Shown: positions 27,701 through 39,700 of the stretch, in pieces
Layout: each line of letters begins with the position of its first letter
Numbering within the stretch: position 1 is the stretch's first letter
Assembly: GCA_037783415.1 (NCBI GenBank)
Contig: JAZGTN010000196.1
Coordinates: 744,001 to 808,000 of the forward strand
Length of the DNA: 64,000 nucleotides
Direction of reading: 5' to 3'
Source: Leptasterias polaris
Taxonomy: Eukaryota; Echinodermata; Asteroidea; Forcipulatida; Asteriidae
Translations under genes and position numbers: made by a program
The notes under the pieces: generated by a model
What the model saw: only the letters and a program-made list of their open reading frames with translations
Databases searched by the model: none
What the model was told of the DNA's origin: nothing

Positions 27701-30700
27701 CTGAAAAGAGATGGTGGCGTAACAAATCACAATCTACAGAGGTTTGTGGTAGCACCACGGAAATGTCTCTTATGAGTTGTGTTGGCTCTGAAAAGAGCTT
27801 GTTGTGTTACAAATCACAATCTAGAGAGGTTTGTGGTAGCACCATGGAAATATCTCTTATGAGTTGTGTTGCCTCTGAAAAAAGCTGGTGGCGTAACAAA
27901 TCACAATCTAGAGAGGTTTGTGGTAGCACCATGGAAATATCTCTTATGAGTTGTGTTGCCTCTGAAAAGAGCTGGTGGCGTAACAAATCACAATCTAGAG
28001 AGGTTTGTGGTAGCACCATGGAAATATCTCTTATGAGTTGTGTTGGCTCTGAAAAGAGCTGGTGGCGTAACAAATCACAATCTAGAGAGGTTTGTGGTAG
28101 CACCATGGAAATATCTCTTATGAGTTGTGTTGCCTCTGAAAAGAGCTGGTGGCGTAACAAATCACAATCTAGAGAGGTTTGTGGTAGCACCATGGAAATA
28201 TCTCTTATGAGTTGTGTTGCCTCTGAAAAGAGCTGGTGGCGTAACAAATCACAATCTAGAGAGGTTTGTGGTAGCACCATGGAAATATCTCTTATGAGTT
28301 GTGTTGGCTCTGAAAAGAGCTGGTGGTGTAACAAATCACAATCTAGAGAGGTTTGTGGTAGCACCATGGAAATATCTCTTATGAGTTGTGTTGGCTCTGA
28401 AAAGAGCTGGTGGCGTAACAAATCACAATCTAGAGAGGTTTGTGGTAGCACCATGGAAATATCTCTTATGAGTTGTGTTGGCTCTGAAAAGAGCTGGTGG
28501 CGTAACAAATCACAATCTAGAGAGGTTTGTGGTAGCACCATGGAAATATCTCTTATGAGTTGTGTTGCCTCTGAAAAGAGCTGGTGGCGTAACAAATCAC
28601 AATCTAGAGAGGTTTGTGGTAGCACCATGGAAATATCTCTTATGAGTTGTGTTGGCTCTGAAAAGAGCTGGTGGTGTAACAAATCACAATCTAGAGAGGT
28701 TTGTGGTAGCACCATGGAAATATCTCTTATGAGTTGTGTTGGCTCTGAAAAGAGCTGGTGGCGTAACAAATCACAATCTAGAGAGGTTTGTGGTAGCCCA
28801 TGGAAATATCTCTTATGAGTTGTGTTGCCTCTGAAAAGAGCTGGTGGCGTAACAAATCACAATCTAGAGAGGTTTGTGGTAGCACCATGGAAATATCTCT
28901 TATGAGTTGTGTTGCCTCTGAAAAGAGCTGGTGGCGTAACAAATCACAATCTAGAGAGGTTTGTGGTAGCACCATGGAAATATCTCTTATGAGTTGTGTT
29001 GGCTCTGAAAAGAGCTGGTGGTGTAACAAATCACAATCTAGAGAGGTTTGTGGTAGCACCATGGAAATATCTCTTATGAGTTGTGTTGGCTCTGAAAAGA
29101 GCTGGTGGTGTAACAAATCACAATCTAGAGAGGTTTGTGGTAGCACCATGGAAATATCTCTTATGAGTTGTGTTGGCTCTGAAAAGAGCTGGTGGCGTAA
29201 CAAATCACAATCTAGAGAGGTTTGTGGTAGCACCATGGAAATATCTCTTATGAGTTGTGTTGGCTCTGAAAAGAGCTGGTGGCGTAACAAATCACAATCT
29301 AGAGAGGTTTGTGGTAGCACCATGGAAATATCTCTTATGAGTTGTGTTGCCTCTGAAAAGAGCTGGTGGCGTAACAAATCACAATCTAGAGAGGTTTGTG
29401 GTAGCACCATGGAAATATCTCTTATGAGTTGTGTTGGCTCTGAAAAGAGCTGGTGGCGTAACAAATCACAATCTAGAGAGGTTTGTGGTAGCACCATGGA
29501 AATATCTCTTATGAGTTGTGTTGCCTCTGAAAAGAGCTGGTGGCGTAACAAATCACAATCTAGAGAGGTTTGTGGTAGCACCAGGGAAATATCTCTTATG
29601 AGTTGTGTTGGCTCTGAAAAGAGCTGGTGGCGTAACAAATCACAATCTAGAGAGGTTTGTGGTAGCACCATGGAAATATCTCTTATGAGTTGTGTTGCCT
29701 CTGAAAAGAGCTGGTGGCGTAACAAATCACAATCTAGAGAGGTTTGTGGTAGCACCATGGAAATATCTCTTATGAGTTGTGTTGCCTCTGAAAAGAGCTG
29801 GTGGCGTAACAAATCACAATCTAGAGAGGTTTGTGGTAGCACCATGGAAATATCTCTTATGAGTTGTGTTGGCTCTGAAAAGAGCTGGTGGTGTTACAAA
29901 TCACAATCTACAGAGGTTTGTGGTAGCACCATGGAAATATCTCTTATGAGTTGTGTTGCCTCTGAAAAGAGCTGGTGGCGTAACAAATCACAATCTAGAG
30001 AGGTTTGTGGTAGCACCACGGAAATATCTCTTATGAGTTGTGTTGGCTCTGAAAAGAGATGGTGGCGTAACAAATCACAATCTACAGAGGTTTGTGGTAG
30101 CACCACGGAAATGTCTCTTATGAGTTGTGTTGGCTCTGAAAAGAGCTTGTTGTGTTACAAATCACAATCTAGAGAGGTTTGTGGTAGCACCATGGAAATA
30201 TCTCTTATGAGTTGTGTTGCCTCTGAAAAAAGCTGGTGGCGTAACAAATCACAATCTAGAGAGGTTTGTGGTAGCACCATGGAAATATCTCTTATGAGTT
30301 GTGTTGCCTCTGAAAAGAGCTGGTGGCGTAACAAATCACAATCTAGAGAGGTTTGTGGTAGCACCATGGAAATATCTCTTATGAGTTGTGTTGGCTCTGA
30401 AAAGAGCTGGTGGCGTAACAAATCACAATCTAGAGAGGTTTGTGGTAGCACCATGGAAATATCTCTTATGAGTTGTGTTGGCTCTGAAAAGAGCTGGTGG
30501 CGTAACAAATCACAATCTAGAGAGGTTTGTGGTAGCACCATGGAAATATCTCTTATGAGTTGTGTTGCCTCTGAAAAGAGCTGGTGGCGTAACAAATCAC
30601 AATCTAGAGAGGTTTGTGGTAGCACCATGGAAATATCTCTTATGAGTTGTGTTGGCTCTGAAAAGAGCTGGTGGCGTAACAAATCACAATCTAGAGAGGT

Positions 30701-33700
30701 TTGTGGTAGCACCATGGAAATATCTCTTATGAGTTGTGTTGCCTCTGAAAAGAGCTGGTGGCGTAACAAATCACAATCTAGAGAGGTTTGTGGTAGCACC
30801 AGGGAAATATCTCTTATGAGTTGTGTTGGCTCTGAAAAGAGCTGGTGGCGTAACAAATCACAATCTAGAGAGGTTTGTGGTAGCACCATGGAAATATCTC
30901 TTATGAGTTGTGTTGCCTCTGAAAAGAGCTGGTGGCGTAACAAATCACAATCTAGAGAGTGTGGTAGCACCATGGAAATATCTCTTATGAGTTGTGTTGC
31001 CTCTGAAAAGAGCTGGTGGCGTAACAAATCACAATCTAGAGAGGTTTGTGGTAGCACCATGGAAATATCTCTTATGAGTTGTGTTGGCTCTGAAAAGAGC
31101 TGGTGGTGTTACAAATCACAATCTACAGAGGTTTGTGGTAGCACCATGGAAATATCTCTTATGAGTTGTGTTGCCTCTGAAAAGAGCTGGTGGCGTAACA
31201 AATCACAATCTAGAGAGGTTTGTGGTAGCACCACGGAAATATCTCTTATGAGTTGTGTTGGCTCTGAAAAGAGATGGTGGCGTAACAAATCACAATCTAC
31301 AGAGGTTTGTGGTAGCACCACGGAAATGTCTCTTATGAGTTGTGTTGGCTCTGAAAAGAGCTTGTTGTGTTACAAATCACAATCTAGAGAGGTTTGTGGT
31401 AGCACCATGGAAATATCTCTTATGAGTTGTGTTGCCTCTGAAAAAAGCTGGTGGCGTAACAAATCACAATCTAGAGAGGTTTGTGGTAGCACCATGGAAA
31501 TATCTCTTATGAGTTGTGTTGCCTCTGAAAAGAGCTGGTGGCGTAACAAATCACAATCTAGAGAGGTTTGTGGTAGCACCATGGAAATATCTCTTATGAG
31601 TTGTGTTGGCTCTGAAAAGAGCTGGTGGCGTAACAAATCACAATCTAGAGAGGTTTGTGGTAGCACCATGGAAATATCTCTTATGAGTTGTGTTGCCTCT
31701 GAAAAGAGCTGGTGGCGTAACAAATCACAATCTAGAGAGGTTTGTGGTAGCACCATGGAAATATCTCTTATGAGTTGTGTTGCCTCTGAAAAGAGCTGGT
31801 GGCGTAACAAATCACAATCTAGAGAGGTTTGTGGTAGCACCATGGAAATATCTCTTATGAGTTGTGTTGGCTCTGAAAAGAGCTGGTGGTGTAACAAATC
31901 ACAATCTAGAGAGGTTTGTGGTAGCACCATGGAAATATCTCTTATGAGTTGTGTTGGCTCTGAAAAGAGCTGGTGGCGTAACAAATCACAATCTAGAGAG
32001 GTTTGTGGTAGCACCATGGAAATATCTCTTATGAGTTGTGTTGGCTCTGAAAAGAGCTGGTGGCGTAACAAATCACAATCTAGAGAGGTTTGTGGTAGCA
32101 CCATGGAAATATCTCTTATGAGTTGTGTTGCCTCTGAAAAGAGCTGGTGGCGTAACAAATCACAATCTAGAGAGGTTTGTGGTAGCACCATGGAAATATC
32201 TCTTATGAGTTGTGTTGGCTCTGAAAAGAGCTGGTGGTGTAACAAATCACAATCTAGAGAGGTTTGTGGTAGCACCATGGAAATATCTCTTATGAGTTGT
32301 GTTGGCTCTGAAAAGAGCTGGTGGCGTAACAAATCACAATCTAGAGAGGTTTGTGGTAGCACCATGGAAATATCTCTTATGAGTTGTGTTGCCTCTGAAA
32401 AGAGCTGGTGGCGTAACAAATCACAATCTAGAGAGGTTTGTGGTAGCACCATGGAAATATCTCTTATGAGTTGTGTTGCCTCTGAAAAGAGCTGGTGGCG
32501 TAACAAATCACAATCTAGAGAGGTTTGTGGTAGCACCATGGAAATATCTCTTATGAGTTGTGTTGGCTCTGAAAAGAGCTGGTGGTGTAACAAATCACAA
32601 TCTAGAGAGGTTTGTGGTAGCACCATGGAAATATCTCTTATGAGTTGTGTTGGCTCTGAAAAGAGCTGGTGGCGTAACAAATCACAATCTAGAGAGGTTT
32701 GTGGTAGCACCATGGAAATATCTCTTATGAGTTGTGTTGGCTCTGAAAAGAGCTGGTGGCGTAACAAATCACAATCTAGAGAGGTTTGTGGTAGCACCAT
32801 GGAAATATCTCTTATGAGTTGTGTTGGCTCTGAAAAGAGCTGGTGGCGTAACAAATCACAATCTAGAGAGGTTTGTGGTAGCACCATGGAAATATCTCTT
32901 ATGAGTTGTGTTGCCTCTGAAAAGAGCTGGTGGCGTAACAAATCACAATCTAGAGAGGTTTGTGGTAGCACCATGGAAATATCTCTTATGAGTTGTGTTG
33001 GCTCTGAAAAGAGCTGGTGGCGTAACAAATCACAATCTAGAGAGGTTTGTGGTAGCACCATGGAAATATCTCTTATGAGTTGTGTTGCCTCTGAAAAGAG
33101 CTGGTGGCGTAACAAATCACAATCTAGAGAGGTTTGTGGTAGCACCAGGGAAATATCTCTTATGAGTTGTGTTGGCTCTGAAAAGAGCTGGTGGCGTAAC
33201 AAATCACAATCTAGAGAGGTTTGTGGTAGCACCATGGAAATATCTCTTATGAGTTGTGTTGCCTCTGAAAAGAGCTGGTGGCGTAACAAATCACAATCTA
33301 GAGAGGTTTGTGGTAGCACCATGGAAATATCTCTTATGAGTTGTGTTGCCTCTGAAAAGAGCTGGTGGCGTAACAAATCACAATCTAGAGAGGTTTGTGG
33401 TAGCACCATGGAAATATCTCTTATGAGTTGTGTTGGCTCTGAAAAGAGCTGGTGGTGTTACAAATCACAATCTACAGAGGTTTGTGGTACCATGGAAATA
33501 TCTCTTATGAGTTGTGTTGCCTCTGAAAAGAGCTGGTGGCGTAACAAATCACAATCTAGAGAGGTTTGTGGTAGCACCATGGAAATATCTCTTATGAGTT
33601 GTGTTGCCTCTGAAAAGAGCTGGTGGCGTAACAAATCACAATCTAGAGAGGTTTGTGGTAGCACCATGGAAATATCTCTTATGAGTTGTGTTGCCTCTGA

Positions 33701-36700
33701 AAAGAGCTGGTGGCGTAACAAATCACAATCTAGAGAGGTTTGTGGTAGCACCATGGAAATATCTCTTATGAGTTGTGTTGGCTCTGAATAGAGCTGGTGG
33801 TGTAACAAATCACAATCTAGAGAGGTTTGTGGTAGCACCATGGAAATATCTCTTATGAGTTGTGTTGGCTCTGAAAAGAGCTGGTGGCGTAACAAATCAC
33901 AATCTAGAGAGGTTTGTGGTAGCACCATGGAAATATCTCTTATGAGTTGTGTTGGCTCTGAAAAGAGCTGGTGGCGTAACAAATCACAATCTAGAGAGGT
34001 TTGTGGTAGCACCATGGAAATATCTCTTATGAGTTGTGTTGCCTCTGAAAAGAGCTGGTGGCGTAACAAATCACAATCTAGAGAGGTTTGTGGTAGCACC
34101 ATGGAAATATCTCTTATGAGTTGTGTTGCCTCTGAAAAGAGCTGGTGGCGTAACAAATCACAATCTAGAGAGGTTTGTGGTAGCACCACGGAAATATCTC
34201 TTATGAGTTGTGTTGCCTCTGAAAAGAGCTGGTGGCGTAACAAATCACAATCTAGAGACGTTTGTGGTAGCACCACGGAAATGTCTCTTATGAGTTGTGT
34301 TGCCTCTGAAAAGAGCTGGTGGCGTAACAAATCACAATCTAGAGAGGTTTGTGGTAGCACCATGGAAATATCTCTTATGAGTTGTGTTGGCTCTGAAAAG
34401 AGCTGGTGGCGTAACAAATCACAATCTAGAGAGGTTTGTGGTAGCACCATGGAAATATCTCTTATGAGTTGTGTTGGCTCTGAAAAGAGCTGGTGGCGTA
34501 ACAAATCACAATCTAGAGAGGTTTGTGGTAGCACCATGGAAATATCTCTTATGAGTTGTGTTGCCTCTGAAAAGAGCTGGTGGCGTAACAAATCACAATC
34601 TAGAGAGGTTTGTGGTAGCACCACGGAAATATCTCTTATGAGTTGTGTTGCCTCTGAAAAGAGCTGGTGGCGTAACAAATCACAATCTAGAGAGGTTTGT
34701 GGTAGCACCACGGAAATATCTCTTATGATGAGTTGTGTTGCCTCTGAAAAGAGCTGGTGGCGTAACAAATCACAATCTAGAGAGGTTTGTGGTAGCACCA
34801 CGGAAATGTCTCTTATGAGTTGTGTTGCCTCTGAAAAGAGCTGGTGGCGTAACAAATCACAATCTAAAGAGGTTTGTGGTAGCACCATGGAAATATCTCT
34901 TATGAGTTGTGTTGGCTCTGAAAAGAGCTGGTGGCGTAACAAATCACAATCTAGAGAGGTTTGTGGTAGCACCATGGAAATATCTCTTATGAGTTGTGTT
35001 GGCTCTGAAAAGAGCTGGTGGCGTAACAAATCACAATCTAGAGAGGTTTGTGGTAGCACCATGGAAATATCTCTTATGAGTTGTGTTGGCTCTGAAAAGA
35101 GCTGGTGGCGTAACAAATCACAATCTAGAGAGGTTTGTGGTAGCACCATGGAAATATCTCTTATGAGTTGTGTTGCCTCTGAAAAGAGCTGGTGGCGTAA
35201 CAAATCACAATCTAGAGAGGTTTGTGGTAGCACCATGGAAATGTCTCTTATGAGTTGTGTTGGCTCTGAAAAGAGCTGGTGGCGTAACAAATCACAATCT
35301 AGAGAGGTTTGTGGTAGCACCATGGAAATATCTCTTATGAGTTGTGTTGGCTCTGAAAAGAGCTGGTGGCGTAACAAATCACAATCTAGAGAGGTTTGTG
35401 GTAGCACCATGGAAATATCTCTTATGAGTTGTGTTGCCTCTGAAAAGAGCTGGTGGCGTAACAAATCACAATCTAGAGAGGTTTGTGGTAGCACCATGGA
35501 AATATCTCTTATGAGTTGTGTTGGCTCTGAAAAGAGCTGGTGGTGTAACAAATCACAATCTAGAGAGGTTTGTGGTAGCACCATGGAAATATCTCTTATG
35601 AGTTGTGTTGGCTCTGAAAAGAGCTGGTGGCGTAACAAATCACAATCTAGAGAGGTTTGTGGTAGCACCATGGAAATATCTCTTATGAGTTGTGTTGGCT
35701 CTGAAAAGAGCTGGTGGCGTAACAAATCACAATCTAGAGAGGTTTGTGGTAGCACCATGGAAATATCTCTTATGAGTTGTGTTGCCTCTGAAAAGAGCTG
35801 GTGGCGTAACAAATCACAATCTAGAGAGGTTTGTGGTAGCACCATGGAAATATCTCTTATGAGTTGTGTTGGCTCTGAAAAGAGCTGGTGGTGTAACAAA
35901 TCACAATCTAGAGAGGTTTGTGGTAGCACCATGGAAATATCTCTTATGAGTTGTGTTGGCTCTGAAAAGAGCTGGTGGCGTAACAAATCACAATCTAGAG
36001 AGGTTTGTGGTAGCACCATGGAAATATCTCTTATGAGTTGTGTTGCCTCTGAAAAGAGCTGGTGGCGTAACAAATCACAATCTAGAGAGGTTTGTGGTAG
36101 CACCATGGAAATATCTCTTATGAGTTGTGTTGCCTCTGAAAAGAGCTGGTGGCGTAACAAATCACAATCTAGAGAGGTTTGTGGTAGCACCATGGAAATA
36201 TCTCTTATGAGTTGTGTTGGCTCTGAAAAGAGCTGGTGGTGTAACAAATCACAATCTAGAGAGGTTTGTGGTAGCACCATGGAAATATCTCTTATGAGTT
36301 GTGTTGGCTCTGAAAAGAGCTGGTGGCGTAACAAATCACAATCTAGAGAGGTTTGTGGTAGCACCATGGAAATATCTCTTATGAGTTGTGTTGGCTCTGA
36401 AAAGAGCTGGTGGCGTAACAAATCACAATCTAGAGAGGTTTGTGGTAGCACCATGGAAATATCTCTTATGAGTTGTGTTGGCTCTGAAAAGAGCTGGTGG
36501 CGTAACAAATCACAATCTAGAGAGGTTTGTGGTAGCACCATGGAAATATCTCTTATGAGTTGTGTTGCCTCTGAAAAGAGCTGGTGGCGTAACAAATCAC
36601 AATCTAGAGAGGTTTGTGGTAGCACCATGGAAATATCTCTTATGAGTTGTGTTGGCTCTGAAAAGAGCTGGTGGCGTAACAAATCACAATCTAGAGAGGT

Positions 36701-39700
36701 TTGTGGTAGCACCATGGAAATATCTCTTATGAGTTGTGTTGCCTCTGAAAAGAGCTGGTGGCGTAACAAATCACAATCTAGAGAGGTTTGTGGTAGCACC
36801 AGGGAAATATCTCTTATGAGTTGTGTTGGCTCTGAAAAGAGCTGGTGGCGTAACAAATCACAATCTAGAGAGGTTTGTGGTAGCACCATGGAAATATCTC
36901 TTATGAGTTGTGTTGCCTCTGAAAAGAGCTGGTGGCGTAACAAATCACAATCTAGAGAGGTTTGTGGTAGCACCATGGAAATATCTCTTATGAGTTGTGT
37001 TGCCTCTGAAAAGAGCTGGTGGCGTAACAAATCACAATCTAGAGAGGTTTGTGGTAGCACCATGGAAATATCTCTTATGAGTTGTGTTGGCTCTGAAAAG
37101 AGCTGGTGGTGTTACAAATCACAATCTACAGAGGTTTGTGGTACCATGGAAATATCTCTTATGAGTTGTGTTGCCTCTGAAAAGAGCTGGTGGCGTAACA
37201 AATCACAATCTAGAGAGGTTTGTGGTAGCACCATGGAAATATCTCTTATGAGTTGTGTTGGCTCTGAAAAGAGCTGGTGGCGTAACAAATCACAATCTAG
37301 AGAGGTTTGTGGTAGCACCATGGAAATATCTCTTATGAGTTGTGTTGCCTCTGAAAAGAGCTGGTGGCGTAACAAATCACAATCTAGAGAGGTTTGTGGT
37401 AGCACCATGGAAATATCTCTTATGAGTTGTGTTGCCTCTGAAAAGAGCTGGTGGCGTAACAAATCACAATCTAGAGAGGTTTGTGGTAGCACCACGGAAA
37501 TATCTCTTATGAGTTGTGTTGCCTCTGAAAAGAGCTGGTGGCGTAACAAATCACAATCTAGAGACGTTTGTGGTAGCACCACGGAAATGTCTCTTATGAG
37601 TTGTGTTGCCTCTGAAAAGAGCTGGTGGCGTAACAAATCACAATCTAGAGAGGTTTGTGGTAGCACCATGGAAATATCTCTTATGAGTTGTGTTGGCTCT
37701 GAAAAGAGCTGGTGGCGTAACAAATCACAATCTAGAGAGGTTTGTGGTAGCACCATGGAAATATCTCTTATGAGTTGTGTTGGCTCTGAAAAGAGCTGGT
37801 GGCGTAACAAATCACAATCTAGAGAGGTTTGTGGTAGCACCATGGAAATATCTCTTATGAGTTGTGTTGCCTCTGAAAAGAGCTGGTGGCGTAACAAATC
37901 ACAATCTAGAGAGGTTTGTGGTAGCACCACGGAAATATCTCTTATGAGTTGTGTTGCCTCTGAAAAGAGCTGGTGGCGTAACAAATCACAATCTAGAGAG
38001 GTTTGTGGTAGCACCACGGAAATATCTCTTATGATGAGTTGTGTTGCCTCTGAAAAGAGCTGGTGGCGTAACAAATCACAATCTAGAGAGGTTTGTGGTA
38101 GCACCACGGAAATGTCTCTTATGAGTTGTGTTGCCTCTGAAAAGAGCTGGTGGCGTAACAAATCACAATCTAAAGAGGTTTGTGGTAGCACCATGGAAAT
38201 ATCTCTTATGAGTTGTGTTGGCTCTGAAAAGAGCTGGTGGCGTAACAAATCACAATCTAGAGAGGTTTGTGGTAGCACCATGGAAATATCTCTTATGAGT
38301 TGTGTTGGCTCTGAAAAGAGCTGGTGGCGTAACAAATCACAATCTAGAGAGGTTTGTGGTAGCACCATGGAAATATCTCTTATGAGTTGTGTTGGCTCTG
38401 AAAAGAGCTGGTGGCGTAACAAATCACAATCTAGAGAGGTTTGTGGTAGCACCATGGAAATATCTCTTATGAGTTGTGTTGCCTCTGAAAAGAGCTGGTG
38501 GCGTAACAAATCACAATCTAGAGAGGTTTGTGGTAGCACCATGGAAATGTCTCTTATGAGTTGTGTTGGCTCTGAAAAGAGCTGGTGGCGTAACAAATCA
38601 CAATCTAGAGAGGTTTGTGGTAGCACCATGGAAATATCTCTTATGAGTTGTGTTGGCTCTGAAAAGAGCTGGTGGCGTAACAAATCACAATCTAGAGAGG
38701 TTTGTGGTAGCACCATGGAAATATCTCTTATGAGTTGTGTTGGCTCAGAAAAGAGCTGGTGGCGTAACAAATCACAATCTAGAGAAGTTTGTGGTAGCAC
38801 CACGGAAATATCTCTTATGAGTTGTGTTGCCTCTGAAAAGAGCTGGTGGCGTAACAAATCACAATCTAGAGAGGTTTGTGGTAGCACCACGGAAATATCT
38901 CTTATGAGTTGTGTTGCCTCTGAAAAGAGCTGGTGGCGTAACAAATCACAATCTAGAGAGGTTTGTGGTAGCACCACAGAAATATCTCTTATGAGTTGTG
39001 TTGGCTCTGAAAAGAGCTGGTGGCGTAACAAATCACAATCTAGAGAGGTTTGTGGTAGCACCATGGAAATATCTCTTATGAGTTGTGATGCCTCTGAAAA
39101 GAGCTGGTGGCGTAACAAATCACAATCTAGAGAGGTTTGTGGTAGCACCACGGAAATATCTCTTATGAGTTGTGTTGCCTCTGAAAAGAGCTGGTGGCGT
39201 AACAAATCACAATCTAGAGAGGTTTGTGGTAGCACCACGGAAATATCTCTTATGAGTTGTGTTGGCTCTGAAAAGAGCTGGTGGCGTAACAAATCACAAT
39301 CTAGAGAGGTTTGTGGTAGCACCATGGAAATATCTCTTATGAGTTGTGTTGCCTCTGAAAAGAGCTGGTGGCGTAACAAATCACAATCTAGAGAGGTTCG
39401 TGGTAGCACCATGGAAATATCTCTTATGAGTTGTGTTGGCTCTGAAAAGAGCTGGTGGCGTAACAAATCACAATCTAGAGAGGTTTGTGGTAGCACCATG
39501 GAAATATCTCTTATGAGTTGTGTTGGCTCTGAAAAGAGCTGGTGGCGTAACAAATCACAATCTAGAGAGGTTTGTGGTAGCACCATGGAAATATCTCTTA
39601 TGAGTTGTGTTGCCTCTGAAAAGAGCTGGTGGCGTAACAAATCACAATCTAGAGAGGTTCGTGGTAGCACCATGGAAATATCTCTTATGAGTTGTGTTGG